From assembly GCA_025084515.1 (NCBI GenBank), contig JAJAGP010001492.1, positions 1 through 64,000 on the forward strand: a stretch of DNA of 64,000 bases. Reading direction: 5' to 3'. Below are positions 44,982-59,900 of this stretch, piece after piece (position 1 is the stretch's first letter; each line of letters begins with the position of its first letter). The notes beneath the pieces were generated by a model. It was not told the DNA's origin and did not search any database. It worked only from the letters and a program-made list of their open reading frames with translations. The position numbers and the translations under genes are program-made. The stretch is from Ancistrus triradiatus. Taxonomy: Eukaryota; Chordata; Actinopteri; Siluriformes; Loricariidae.

Positions 44982-47900
44982 GTGAGACAAAATGGCTGTG
45001 TGTAACAGTTTGCATGACAGGAAGTCGGTTTGTATAATTGTTATAGTAATTATGGGATACAGAGGAAAAATGATCGTTTGCTAATGAAAATGTTGCTCAT
45101 AGTACCAACTGTCAATTTCTAGGTGGACAGTGGATCATCAGTGCTAGTCCATTCCTCACATTATGAAAAGGTTGCTCGTGCCAAATGGGAGTTCCTGTTT
45201 GGGAAGCCTTCAGAAGACCACCATGGAGTAAATGGTGAGAACTTCAGTAAAGCCACCCAGACCACCCATAATTCTGTTGGGAGTGAAACAACCCTTTTCT
45301 TGAAAACAAACGTTAAGCCCCTTACTGAGAATTTAATCCAGTTACCCAAAGCAGCTTTTCCACTGTAACATTACTTCAGTCCCTGCTGTCACTATTAAAC
45401 ACTGTTGTTGCACATGGCTCAATCTTTTGTTCCCTTTCGTTGAGTGAATAGTTTCTGTGTGTATACAGTATATCACAGTTAAGTTACTTATTTTCACCAT
45501 ACAAATAGTTGTTCATACAGCTATTATATTAATTTACTAGAATTAATGAAATTAATTTACTAGTACATTCATATGTTATAACAATATATTATAAACTCAC
45601 TTCTCACTTTATTAGGTACACTTCATTGTTTCCTTACTCGTTGTCCATTTTATCAGTTCCACATATCATATAGAAGCAGTTCTACAATTACAGACTTTAA
45701 TGCATCTATTTCTCTACATACTTTGTTAGTCCCCTTTATTCTGTTCTCTAATGGTCAAGACCACAACAGATCAGGTACTATTTTGGTGGTGGATCATTCT
45801 CAGCACTGCACTGACACTGATGTGGTGGTGGTGAGTTAGTGTGTGTTGTTCTGGTATGAATGGATCAGACACAGCAGTGCTGCTGGAGTTTTTAAACACT
45901 ATGTCCACTCACTGTGCACTCTATTAGGTACATCCACCATATTTCTCCACCTTGTTGATGTAAAATCAGAGATAGTAGCCCCTCTGTTGCTGCACAGTAT
46001 GTGTGAGCCATCCTCTAATCCTTCATCAGTGCTCACAGGGTGCTGGTGGCTGAACATTTTTGGTTGGAGGACTACTTTCAGTCCAGCAGTGAAACTGAAG
46101 TGCTTAAAAACTCCAGCAACACTGCCGTGTCTGATCCTCTCACTCCAGCACAACACACACTAACACACCACCATCATGTCAGTGTCACTACAGTGCTGAG
46201 AATGATCCACCACCCAAATAGTAAGTATGTAGAGCTACAAAGTATGTAGAGAAACAGATGGACTACAATTTTTTAATTGTAAAACTAATATTTGGTAAGT
46301 GGAACTGATAAAATGAACAAAGAGTGTAGAAACAAGGAGGTGTACCTAAAAAAGTGGCTGGTGAGTGTATAATGCCAACCGGCACTGTTTGACAAAGTAA
46401 CCACATCACTGTACAAATTAATTTGCCATGCTTTTTGTTCCAGTCTCTTCCACTGCACCCTGTAGTGACTACTTCAGTCAGTCTTCTAGACCAACTCCTG
46501 TGTCCCCACTGCTATCAAGGTCCAAAATATCTTATTTTAGTCCAAGTCCTTTACTGAAGTCCCAGAAGACCTCCAGTCATGATGATCAGGAGGTGAACTT
46601 CGAAGTGGTTGATTCACCTCTTTCCTCAGAACTGGGGTCATCTCCTAAGATTGGCATCATCAGACGCACCATGAAATACTCAGAAACAGACCTGGATGCT
46701 GTGCCTTTGCGGTGTTACAGAGAGACAGACATTGATGAAGTGATATCGGCTGAGCAGGAAGAAATGGACTCTGCATTCAGTAGCAACCGCAATGTCCTGG
46801 CTACCTCTGGCAGCGGCAGCACTTTAGGGGGACAGTTGTGTCAGCGGGCAAATGAGAATGTGGAACAATTCCATGATGACGAAGTGGTGAGCTGGGCAAG
46901 TGTGAGAATGCACTGTGACAGGAAGAGACAACAGACTATACAGGATGGAAATGAGGTGTTCACTGGCTTGCTTGAAGGGTAAGAGCACTGCTGTTATAAC
47001 GATTCATCTTACATCATCTCATTCTGCAGTCAGTGGCATTGGGTGAACTATTATTGTATGCTCTCTAATTATTGTTAAACCACTTGTTTGTGCTGTCCTT
47101 CTTTAGTCGAGAGAATTGCCGGTTGGACAGCCACACTGCTTTAAAATCACCCATAACAGTGGCAAGTCCAAGCCGGACATCTACAGATGGCCTTGACTCC
47201 TTCAGTCACCACTTTGAGAGAATTATGGAATCGCACCGAGCCAAGGGCACCTCCTACAGCAGCTTGGACAGCGTGGACATGAACTCCAGTGGCCCACATA
47301 TTTTTACCTTTGATCTCCCAACCTTGACCCCTGAGATACAGAGCCAGATTTGTGAGAGTGCCAAGCAGATAATCGAGCTAAACTTTTCTCCATTAACACA
47401 GTCTGAATCTCCCAATCTTTTGAGCCCTGGTGCCTCTGAGGTATCAGCCGGAGCAGACCAGAACAGTGTGTCTGAGGAAAGTGAGATGGCAGATGGTGTT
47501 CCCACCAAGGACCATATTCCTTTTGATATGGAAATAAAACAAAGGTCAGTGACAGTTACTCTCTCTTAAACTTTGTTCTGATTGGATTGGTTTATCAGGT
47601 CTGTGATTGAATATTAGAGAGCTCCTAACATAGCCTGAAAACTGCTAGGTGTGATGTGTTCTTTTGAAGACTGTGATTGGTTGTCAACCCGTCACTCACT
47701 CGCTCTATCTCTCTACCGATCCACATAGATTGACTGTGATGTTTTTTTATGAAGTAGGTCACCAGATCTTTCTAGAAACCCACTGTAGGGCACATACACT
47801 CAAACACTAACGGCACTTTAGAAACGATAATATCACGCATGTCTTTGGAATGTGGGAAACTGCTGTACCCGGAGGACACCCACAGGAAGACATGCAGACT

Positions 47901-50900
47901 CCACACAGACAGAGCCCAGAGTTGGGATTGAACCGGGGATCTTGGAGCTGGGAGGCGACAGTGCTAAACACTGCACCACTGTGCCGCCCCTGACTCTTAA
48001 ATACTGTATAAACTATATATATACAGTATACTCTATTTCTGCATATTTTACACTAATCACACACATTTTTTATTAACAGTGTATTTAAAATGCTGATAAT
48101 TTGGCTAACCTTGCACAATCTAATCCTACACAATCTAATCGGTAGCGTTTGATTGCTGTTATTCAGAGTTTGGAGAATGTTCTGCTGCCTCGTCGTCTTT
48201 CCGGATATTTCTCCTCTGCTTAAGAGAACTCCTAAGCCTCCTAAAAGTCCCTACTCCTAAAAATTTTGCACCTTATGAGCTATTTTAGGAATTAAGATGC
48301 TTTATGAATACCTTCTATCTTTACTAGGATCTACTCCTAACTTTGAGAGGGAAACGCCAACAATTATAAGATTTTTCTTAGCACTCTTAGCACTAAGAAT
48401 CTTTATGAATATAGCCCCTGGTCTGTATTACAATTTCTGTTGTGAGAGAACAGAGAACAGCAAACAGACAGGACAACATGTAAACTTAATTCTCTCCGGA
48501 TTGAGCTTATGGATTATGGCTAGAGTTGCACCAATCTACAGTGGTGAAGGTTTGTTAACCCTTTAGCAGAATTTTCTATATTTCTGCATAAATATGACCA
48601 AAAAGTCAAGTCAAGTCATATTTATTTATATAGCGCTTTTTACAATGGAGCATTGTCTCAAAGCAGCTTTACAAGTTTAGATTATCTCCTAATAACTACG
48701 TCCAATCCCAAATTGAGCAAGCCTAGGGCGACAGTGGCAAGGAAAAACTCCCTAGTTCATCTTCAAAAACATCTTCAAATTTTCACGAGCCACACAAGTA
48801 GATAAAGAGAACCAATTGAAACAAAAGAGACAAAATATTACACTTGGCTATTTATTTTTTTATATTAATATGTTCCAATATTACATATCTATGAGTGGCA
48901 AAAGTATGTGAACTTTGCTTTCAGTATCAACAACGACCCCCTTGTTCAACTGCAACTAAACTTTTCTTGTAATTGTTGACCAGTCCTGCACATTAGCTTA
49001 GACGAATTTTAGCTCATTCTTCTATACAAAATAGTTTCAATCTGGGAACTTGGCAGGTTTCTTCACATGAACTGCTTCCATGACATTTTTATTGAGTTAA
49101 GGTCAGTCAATTTTGACTTGACCATTCGAAAACATTAGCCTTCTTTAACTATTTTGTGTGGAACGTTCTGTGTGCTTAGGGTCATTGTTTTGATGCATGA
49201 TGCATGTTCTCTTTGAGATTCAGTTCATCGACAGATGTCCTGACATTTTCCTTTACAATTTACAATAATAATTCAGAATCCATTATTATTATCCAAGTCT
49301 TCCTGGCCCACATGCAACAAAACAGGTCCAAACCATAATACTACCACCACCATGTTTCACAGATGGGTAAATGTTCTTATGTAGGAATGCAATGTTCTCC
49401 AGACATTTTCTCCAGACATTACACTTCTCATTTAATCATATTAAACGTATTTTGATCTTATCTGTCCGGAAAATGTTTTTTTTCCAATAGTCTTCTGTTT
49501 TGTTCACAATGATCTGCACATAGCAGCAACGTCCTTGTTGGAGGGCATTGGCTTTCTGCTTGAATTCCTGCTATGCATACCATTGTTCATATTCCCAGCA
49601 AATATGCCAATATTAAATTAAAATGATCTGTTTTAAGTATCCAGCAATCTTTATATAGATCACTGATACTCAAAGTAATAAGCCCAAGCTCCACTTTTGA
49701 GAACTATTGGTGATATGCGTGTGTTTACATTGTGTCAAACATGAATGAATGGGACTGGTGCTTATTGTTTTTAATATAGAATCGTAATTACTGTTGTCTA
49801 AAAATGTTACTAAAATAAAAATAATGCATCCATGTAATATTAATAAAACAATAACTCTCCACTAATATTTTCAGATCAGACCAGCTTTACTCATACTGCA
49901 TCTCATAATATATAACATCCAGTATTTTGTCATTTTAAGTTGTTGCTTGAGGTCTGGTGACATTTCATGATATTATTCAGTGGGAACACAGTGACTTGGT
50001 AGGAGCCAAAAGAGGTGTAGGTAAGACCTTGTTAATACAGAACCTCGGAGAGCTAACGAAGTAGATCGGGTTTGGGTACTGCATTCTATCGCTTAGAGTT
50101 GACCAGAAAATGGCGGTGAAGAAACATGGCTTTGTGTGAATATACCTCAGGAATGCATTAGCATGTTTTTACCAGTAGAGACTGGGCGCAATAAATCTAT
50201 GGAATATGCTATGCTTACAGGACTTGCAAAGCTTAAAGAGTTTCTTTCTGTAAACTGCAGATGTCATTAAGTCCACTAAATGAACAGCTCAGCTCTCCTG
50301 CTGATCACAGGTAGATGAACCAGCGAGAAAATGACTTTTGCTTTTAGGAGTCACCCCAGAGTGACTTATCTAATATCGAATATACAATACACTTAGGGAA
50401 TTGAAAAAAAAATGATATTGACAAAAAATATGTCAGTATTTTCTGTGATTTTGTTCATTACAATAATTAGATGATACTTTGGCAGTGTATATCTTGGGTC
50501 TAAAGTATTCCAAAGTTGCTTGAACCCATCTTTCTCAACCGCCTGAACTGGCACCATGTCTTTTATGATGTAATTGGGTGACAGTATATCTCATGGCTTG
50601 CCATGTGTCACTTTTCTTGTCATAAGGCACTTTCTTTGGCAGAATGATTCCTCTAAAGTTTGCCTCATTGCGTTTTTGTGCTGGCACCTTGGCTGATTTC
50701 AGGCCTGTCGTAGACAGCTGTCTCCCGAAGTTTATCATAATCTTCATATTCTGCATGGTGTTTAGTTCGCAGATGGTGAAATAAGGTAGTGATCAAGCTC
50801 TCTTTAACAGCAACCGATTTCTGACATAGTTTGCAGATTGCCATCTTTTGAGCAAAATCCATCTTTTCAAGTCCAAACCACCTCCTTGCAAGTGAGGATG

Positions 50901-53900
50901 AGCCACATCTAGCAAATAAATCTAACGACATAGACTGCAAGTCTGGTGGTGTCTGTATTTTGTCTCATGGCACAGTTTGTTCACTTATTTTTAACTGGTC
51001 ATGTGCTTTTAGGTAGAATGCTAGCTTGATTTGTGGCGCGAGCACATGCGCAGTAGTCTGTCCTTCCTGGCCACATTACGTGCTGAATATGTGAACTCTT
51101 AGGGCATGTTTTGACTGTTTTTTGCATTACTCCATAATATCAGCTCCTACTTTGTTAAAACAACAATAAAGATGTTATTGTAGACAATACATATCGCACA
51201 CTCCTAAATCCAAGCACTGGTAATGGGCCTCACACTAGCGCACAACAGTGGCAGCTTGGCAGTGGCAGACCTTAACCTTGGACTTTCCGTATTGTAGTCC
51301 AATACCTTAACTGCTGCACCACCACAATCCAATTATCAAGGCCTTACAGTCAGGTGTGGCCTTGCTGTGATCTCAGTCCAGCCAAAACATAGATATGATT
51401 CCATGGGAAAGTCTGTTGAAGACCCTTCCTTCCAGGGTCATGGCTTTTGGGTCTTCAGATTCACTTCTGCCCTCTTCTTGTTTATCGGCAGTCCTAAGTA
51501 CATATGATCCGGCACAGGCTTATATAAAGTACTATGTGCCAATTGCTATATTCTTTATACTATTCCACGTTAAGTTACCAAGAAGAGCTAATTCAGTTCT
51601 CTCTTCTCCAATGACACCTGGCTCCTTCATCGTGTTTCCTTTCCTGTCCAGAGGCCAGTCAGAGTTGGAGCTTGTCCAAATGCACTTGGTCTTCAGTGCA
51701 AAGGGAGATCAGTTTCCAGGGTCACATGACTTCAGAAGTTTAAAGACGTGACTTCAGTTGGACTCTCTTTCAAGCTGTCATTTGTTTCCATCAAAGTTAG
51801 TTTCAGGTACATAGACAAACAGGGTTGAGACTCTTTTGCAGTGAATCTGTTCTCTGTTCATTCATATTAGCATCAGATGTAAGACTGAGACAGTGGTTGC
51901 TAAAGAATCTGAGTGGAAAGGGGCTGAGTAAAGGGAGGGACGTAGGGCAATAACAAAGAGAGGAAGAGAAGGAGGGAAAGGGGCGAGTTGTTGGATAGTC
52001 AAAGGAAATGCATACCACATCCAGCAGCAGAAAATAACCAAGCTGACGAGGTGGACTCGGAGGACCACACATACAGAGATAAGCAAGCTGAAAGGCACTA
52101 AGCAGACGGACAGACACAAAGACAGACAGATACCAAGAGAGGGAAAGTTAATGAGTTTGCAGAGAGAAATAAAACAAGACTCAACAGCGAAGGAAGCCGG
52201 TCGTTGCTACTGGACCTATTGTAAATGGGTTGAAACGTTGAGTGACAGTGTGCGGCTCAGAGCTAAAGGAGAGGATGAGGGCCTCTGAGCTCTGTGCTGA
52301 TTGGCTGGGGTAATTCTCCTTGCTAGAAGCTGCATTTGAGGAGGTGGAGTGTTATCAGCATGGCTCACTATATTCTGTGCTGGGGGGGCCAATCCTTGGA
52401 CGATCACTACATGTATGCACCTCTACCAGCCATTTATCGGTGAGTTTCTGTAAGGCTGTCTTAACACTGTTTGTATTGTTTAAAGCACAGCAGGGGAAAC
52501 AAATGAATGAGGCATGTTTGAGCCAGAAAAATCTCATAAAGAAAAGTGCAAGATACATGATGCATATCACTTGTATTAATTCCACTGTAGTGGTGATTTG
52601 TAGCTTTATTTTGTTTTGTTCAATAAGAAGTTGCAGTTTTGTATGAATTGAAATCTTTAAAGTAAATTCCAGTAGATTTTGGGAGCAAAACGGTGTGTAC
52701 ATTTGTGCCGGAGTGGGGGAACTGCAGAAGAAGTTTGGGAACCACTGGTTTAAAATGCTATTCAAGTAGAATCATATCCTAATGTAGCAACATTATTGAG
52801 AGAGCATAACAAAAAATACAAATTGTCTCCAAACCACCAAATGCATGTGGCTTGGTGTTTGTGAGTTTTGTAAGTATAAATTGTTCACCCTGTTGTCAGC
52901 TGTTCTATTTAAAATCCTCTGTTTAATGGTTATCAAAGTGGCACTAGGAAAAGGGAGGCATCTCTTAGCTCTTACATAAAGACTAAAGTAGTTAGTCCTC
53001 TTCTCTCCTACGAGCATGTTTAGCAATATTATTGCAGTATTACCGGTATTTTGCACAGATATCAGATTGATAGGATCTAGAAGTTTGCCATCCCATTTAA
53101 TGTTCCTAGACCTAGAGTTAGTAAAGCTAACCTGAAACAAAAAATATCTAAAAACTCACTTTTGGCATTCCAGTAGATTTGAGGAGTGGAGGTCAAGGTT
53201 CTGTGCAAGCCAGCCAAGTTCTCTATCAAAGCTGACAAAACAAATTTTCTTTGGACAGCAGGGCATAAAGAACTAACTTGTTGGAAGCAGAAACCTATAA
53301 ATGTGTCATTTTAAGAGTCACTGGGGTATTAGTATAACCCATTCTACTGCCACTGTTTTCCTGTGCAGAATCCAGAAATGTACGCTTTAAATATTATGAA
53401 TGTGTTACTAGTGAGTGTTGCTGAAATATCAGACTTCAGTAATTGGAATGGGTGTCCACAGACTTTTGTCTATATAGTGTAGCTGTTGGATGTAGGAGTG
53501 ACCCGCAGCACCCTGACCCAGATTAAATGTTTTTATTAACTGATTGCACATGTTGACACTGGATTGTCTGTAGATAATTAAAGAGTACTATCTACTATTC
53601 TATCCTGGAACTTGCTGATTTGGTAAAAACAGACTGTGCTATTTGAGGATATTCTTACAGTACATTGATATTTGTATTATATTTGTATATAGAGATAGTT
53701 TGAGAGATCAGAGAGTTTCTTTCAACTGAAAAAAGGATAAGGAAAAAAAAAGTAAAGAAGTAACATTGTAAAGGTCAATACAAAATAGATTTAGCAATTA
53801 CTGAGTTACTTATAAAAATAAGTAATAATGGAGTTTTAAAAGTATCTCGGTACTCGACCACCTTGGAACTTGTCGAATTCGGTTCTCTATGAATTTTGAC

Positions 53901-56900
53901 TAGAAAAATTTCGGTTGCTCAGTACTCGGCGCACTTGCTTAAGCTTGTATGAGTCAAGCCGTGTGACTCGTTTTAGCCGAAACTCGATTCACGATTCATG
54001 ATTCACGAGTTAAGATTCAGTACATAGTGATTCAGATTCACAACAGTGAAGATCTCCGCTGTGTTTATCGTGTTTTTCTTTATTTTTATATCTAAAGTAC
54101 TGTTTTCGTATGGCAAATAAGTCCCCATGGGTCCTAAAATGGTTAGTAATGACAGTCAACAAAAAGGAAGACTGGCTTTCAGGCTAAGCAGTTAGCATTA
54201 GCAGCTAGCGCCCTGAGTTCACCAACAGAGTAAGTGTTTTGCTTTTACTTTTCACTTTCAATCCATTACTTACTAAATTATATGAGATTTTTCAACACTT
54301 TATTATAAAATAAGCTTTGTGCTAATGATTTTTACCAACTGTAGGTTAATGTAAAAGTGTTAATGTAAGTGCTATATTAAATTCATCGATCCATGACAGA
54401 TTTAACTTTTTTGTTGAATTTATCAGAATGTATCCCCATCATAAATCAGGGAGCACCTGTACAATACAACTCCATTAATGCATATAATGCCTTATACAGT
54501 GTGGATTTTCTATGGGTCTGGAATGAATTAATTTATTTTATATTATTCCTTATGGGAAAAATTTGCTCGATACACATCATTTTTGTTATTTGACAAGCAT
54601 TCTGGAGCAAATTAACAATGGGAACCAAGGTTCCACTGTACATAAAACGATGTATATGGATATTTATATTGTCAAACCCAGCTATCAACACTTCTGCTAT
54701 CTGAAATTCTGCTACACTATACAGGTATAGACAAATATTTGGAAAATAAGGAAGCAGTTACCGAGATGTGGATTTGTGGAGTCACTTTTAACCAGTAGAG
54801 CTTTTCTGGGAGGGAGCTGAATCAAATGGTTTGTTCCACCAGCTGCACTAATCAAAATAATTGTCCTGGCTGTTCATTATAAAAAAAACAAACAAATATG
54901 TGCCTGAGTCATGCTATCATATTGTTTCATAATTATTACCTTGTTGGATAAGTTTATGTGCTGTTGGTACTTAACATGTCAGCTCTCACAAACAAAAACT
55001 ATTGCTTAAAAAATAAATTAAACAGCTAGCTCAAAATCTTTTTACCTACACTGTATGTTGGAGGTATCATCATGTGCCTGTGCTTTTACAATTACATTAA
55101 TGATTTAACATGAACACTCTGATGACCTGTTTCCAAGTAGCAACGAACTTTAGGCACACAAACATACAAATAACAGAATTACCCTAAGAATTAACTAAAT
55201 CCTATACAGTGGTACCTCGGTTCACAACCCTTCGGAAGTCGTTGAATGCAGTTCTCTGCGAAGTTTGAAGAGATAATTTGTCTCAGCACTTGTCGTTTGT
55301 TCAGCACACAACGCACTTGCATGAGTAGAGCCTCGCTATTCATTTTAGCTGACACATCGGCTCACGATTCTGTCTCACAACATCTCTTGTGTTTTTCTTT
55401 ATCATTAAATCTATAGTACAGTATTGTTAGTGCAAATAAGTCCCCATGGGTCCCAAAAAGGTCGGGATATCAGCCAACCAAAAGCCCAAAACAAGTGAGA
55501 AACCACTGTGTAGTAGCTACCAGACTGTCTGCATTATGTTGGGTTTCCGGGGCCGGGCTGCAGACAGCTGAGCAGCAGTACACTGCATTTGCCAACAGAG
55601 TAAGCGTTTTGCTTTTTCTTTTCACTTTCAAAACATTATTCTAGAAACTACATGAGATTTTTTCAACATTCTGTGATAAAATAAGTTTTGTGTTAATGGA
55701 TTTTGGCCAGCTGTAGGTTAATGTAAGTGTTTTAAACAATAAGGTAGGCTTTGCTATGATTAAGCTCATAGGTTCATGATACATTTAACTTTTTTGTCGG
55801 ATTTCTCAGAATGTATCCCAATCATAAATCAGGGAGCACCTGAACAATACAACTCCATTAATGCATATAATGCCTTATACAGTGTGGATTTTCTTGGGGT
55901 TTTTAACGGATTAATTCAATTTATATTATTCCTTAAGGGAAAAATGTGCTTGGTACTCTTCATTTTCGGTTCTTGATGAGCCTTCTGGAACAAAATAATG
56001 ACGAGTACCGAGGTGCCACAGTAATTTAATTCTTATTTGATTCTATTTTAGTTGTAGTAATTTTTCTGTTCATCTTCTCTTATTTGCACTTATCATTAGC
56101 ACTTTGTATTTCAAACTAGCATTACTTGGTAGCGTTATACAAACCCTTTGTAGCATACTGTGTTAGATCAGGTTAGAGAATTGTTACCATTGTGTAGCAA
56201 CAACTCAATTGTGGTGGACTTACTTTTTGGTGAAAAGTATTGTCAGTATTAAAGCCTATTCAGGTCTTCCATGATTTATTTTGTTGCAAAAAAACTGTTA
56301 TAAAAGCAATAGAAATCCGAGATTGTATATTTTCACAAATAACATCATGGCTGTGATGATCTACGGCACATGCCTCATGCCTGTGACCAAATCACAGCAG
56401 TGATGGTATTCACATTAACACACTCCTTCTCATGTTATATTGCTTAAATCAACTTCTTTTTTTACAGATGAGAAATAAATTGAGACAATGAGTAGACAAA
56501 AATACATTTGAAATGAAAGGAGCCAAACTGAGTTTATCTTATGAGTTTTATGTGTTGTAAGTTTATGGGTTACCTATTAACCACATGAGTGGTTTTAGTT
56601 CCAACTATAAGCTTGTTCACAATTGTTACAGTGGGGCAAAAAAGTATTTAGTCAGCCACTGATTGTGCAAGTTCTCCTACTTAGAAAGATGAGAGAGGTT
56701 CTCTAATTTTTACATAGGTAACTTCAACTAGGAGAGACAAAAAATGAGGGAAAAGAAATTCAGGGCACTCACATTGTAGATTCTTTAAAGAATTTAATTG
56801 TAAATCATGGGTGGAAAATAAGTATGGCGACACCCCAAAAAGCAAGATTTCTGGCGTTCAACAGACCTGAAACTTCTTTTTAAGAAGCTTTCTGTCCTCC

Positions 56901-59900
56901 ACTCGTTCCTGTGTATTAATGGCACCTGTGAATTTGTTACTGTATAAAAGACACCTGTCCACAGCATCAAGCAGTCAGATCCAAACTCAACATGGCCAAG
57001 ACCAAGGCTGTCAAGGACAAAAAGAAAATGCCAGACCTGCAGAGCTTCGAAAGTGAATTCTACAATTAGGCCAAAGCAGGTTGGTATAATAAATCAACTG
57101 TGGTGAGCATGTAAGGACCCAAACAAGGCCATTGATAATCTCCCTCGATCTGGGGCTCCACGCAAGATTAATTCCCGTGGGGTCAAAATGTCATGAAGAA
57201 CGGTGAGCAAAAATCCCAGAATACACGTAGGGGACTTGATGAATGAACGTGCAGAGAGCTGGCGACCAAAGTAACAAGTCTACCATCAGGAAAACACTAC
57301 GAGAGAGAGACTCGGATCCGCCGTGCCAGGCGTGTGTCCCCTGCCTTAAGCCAGCAGTACTATGTCCAGGCCCGTCTGAAGTTTGCCAGGAGAGCATATG
57401 GATGATCCAGATGAGGATTGGGAGAATATCATGTGGTCAGATGAAACCAAAAATAGAACTTTTTTGTTAAATTAAAAACTCAACTCGCCGTGTTTGGAGG
57501 CAGAAAGAATTCTGATTGCGCCATCCATACCTACTGTGAAGCATGGGCGGTGGAACATCATTGCTTTGGGGCTGTTTTCTGCAAAGGGGAAAGGACGACC
57601 GATCCGTGTTAAGGGAAAGAAGGAATGGGGTATTGTATCGTGTTGAGAGCATTGAGATGGACGTTGGCTGGTCTTCAGCATGGCAATGATCCAAAAAACA
57701 CTGCTCGAGGCAACGAACAGGAGTGGCTCCCGGTAAAAAGCATTTCAAGGTCCTTGAGGGCCTAGCCAGTCCCAGACCTCAACCCCATGAAAAGGTGTGG
57801 AGGGAGTTGAATGAAAGTTCCATGTGGCCCCCAAAACATCACTTGCTCTAGAGGAGATCTGCATGGAGGAATGGGCACAAAACAGCTACAGTGTGTGCAA
57901 CCTGGTGAAGACTACAGGAAATGTGTGACATCTTATAATTGCAAACAAGGTTAGTTTTTTTTGTTACAAAGTGTAGTGGAACTTTAGTATTGACCAATAC
58001 TTATTTCCACCATATTTACAATTAATTCTTTAAAAATCTACAATGCATTTCCTGGATTTTTTTCTCATTTTGTCGTCATGGTTGAAGTGTAGATGTACTA
58101 TGATTGAAAATTAGGAGACTCTCTCATCTCTAAGTAGGAGGGAACTCTTGCACATCAATGGCTGACTAAATACTTTTTTGAAACACTGTATAAATGTAGT
58201 TGGTTAAATACATAAAAAAACAATGAATTACTGGTCCTTCTCACAAAAATTAGAATCTTGTGATAAAGTAATTCTTGTCCGATACTGTAATGATAAAAAC
58301 TTAAAACAATCATATATTTTAGATTATTGCACACCACGAAATATTTCAAGTCTTTTTGTTTTAATCCTGGATGATTTTGGCATACAGCTCATGAAAACCC
58401 AAAATCTCATCGACCAAATAAAAGAAAGTGTTTTAATACCAAAAAAAGTCAACTTCAGATTATTATGTCAGTTATGCAACTAATACTGGTCGGAAATCCT
58501 GTTGCAGAAATGGACTTGCTTCCAATGCGGCGTGGCATGGAGGGCAAATCAGCTGTGGCACTGCCTGAGGTGTGATGGAGGCCCAAGGGAGCTCGATAGC
58601 GGCCTTAAGTATCCAGAGGGTTGGGCTTGAGTCTCTCAACTTTCTCATAAAAATTTATCCACAGATTCTCGTCGGTGTTTAAGTCAGGAGAGTGGCAGGC
58701 CCATTTGAGGCCAGTATACCATGGTCAGTAAACCATTTTACCAGTGGTTTTGGCACTGTGAGCAGGTACCAGGTCGTGCGAATGAAACATGAACTCTTCA
58801 TTACCATCAAAAGCTTTATCAGCAGTATGGAAGCATGAAGTGCTCCAAAATCTTCCTGATAGCTAGATGCATTGACCCTGCCCTTGATAAAAACACAGTG
58901 GAACCAACATAGCAGCTGACATGGCACCCCCAGACCATCACTGGACTGTGGGAATTGACATGGACTTTCAGGACATTTTGGCATTTCCTTCTCCCCAGTC
59001 TTTCCTCCAGACTCTGGCACCTTGATTCCGCATGACATGCAAAATTGCTTTCATCCGAAAAAAAAAAAGTACTTTGCGACCACATGAGCAAACAGTCCAG
59101 TGCTGCTCTCTGTAGGCCCAGGTCAGGCGCTTATGCCGCTGTTGTTTCTGGTTCCAAAAGTGGCTGACCTGGGGAATGCGGACCTGTAGCCATTTCCGGC
59201 ACACGACTGTGCACGGTGGCTCTGGAAGGCCCCTTCTCCACAATCCTCTCAGGGGTCGGTCAACCCTCTTCTCGTTGTGCAGAGTTTTCTGCCACAATGT
59301 TCCTTCCACAGCCTTCCCACTGAGGTGCCTTGATTTAACAGCACTTGGGAACAGCCTATTCGTTCAGGAAATTTCTTTCTGTGTCTTACCTCTTGTTGAG
59401 GGTGTCAATGATGGCCTTCTGGACAGCAGTCAGGTCGGCAGTCTTACCCATGATTGCGGTTTTGAGTAATGAACCAGGCTGGGAGTTTTCAAAAGCCTCA
59501 GGAATCTTTTGCAGGTGTTTAGAGTTAATTCGTTGATTCAGATGATTAGGTTAATAGCTCGTTTAGAGAACCTTTTCATGATATGCTAATTTTGTGAGAC
59601 TCATTTTCATGAGCTGTATGCCAAAATCATCAGTATTAAAACAATAAAAGACTTGAAATATTTCAGTTGGTGTGCAATGAATCTAAAATATATGAAAGTT
59701 TAATTTTTATCATTACATTACGGAAAAGAATTAACTTTATCACAATATGCTAATTTTTTGAGAAGGACCAGTATATGTTTTTGCCTATGGTAAGTGTGAA
59801 ATGTGAGCAAGAACAATAAAGGGCATCCGTTGCAATGCTGTGGGATGATCCCCTTACTGATCTCATTTCCCTCAAGCACAGCCAATCATGTCTGCATACA

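Noticed and set aside
42858..45005. The 715-codon frame as an orphan or novel gene
   Set aside because: It splices in phase to exons that are clearly EFA6/PSD, and carries the EFA6A N-terminal motif.
42000..46370. Paired palindromes as a foldback or CRISPR-like array
   Set aside because: There are only two copies, each with transposon-like ends; no regular repeat-spacer pattern exists in the window.
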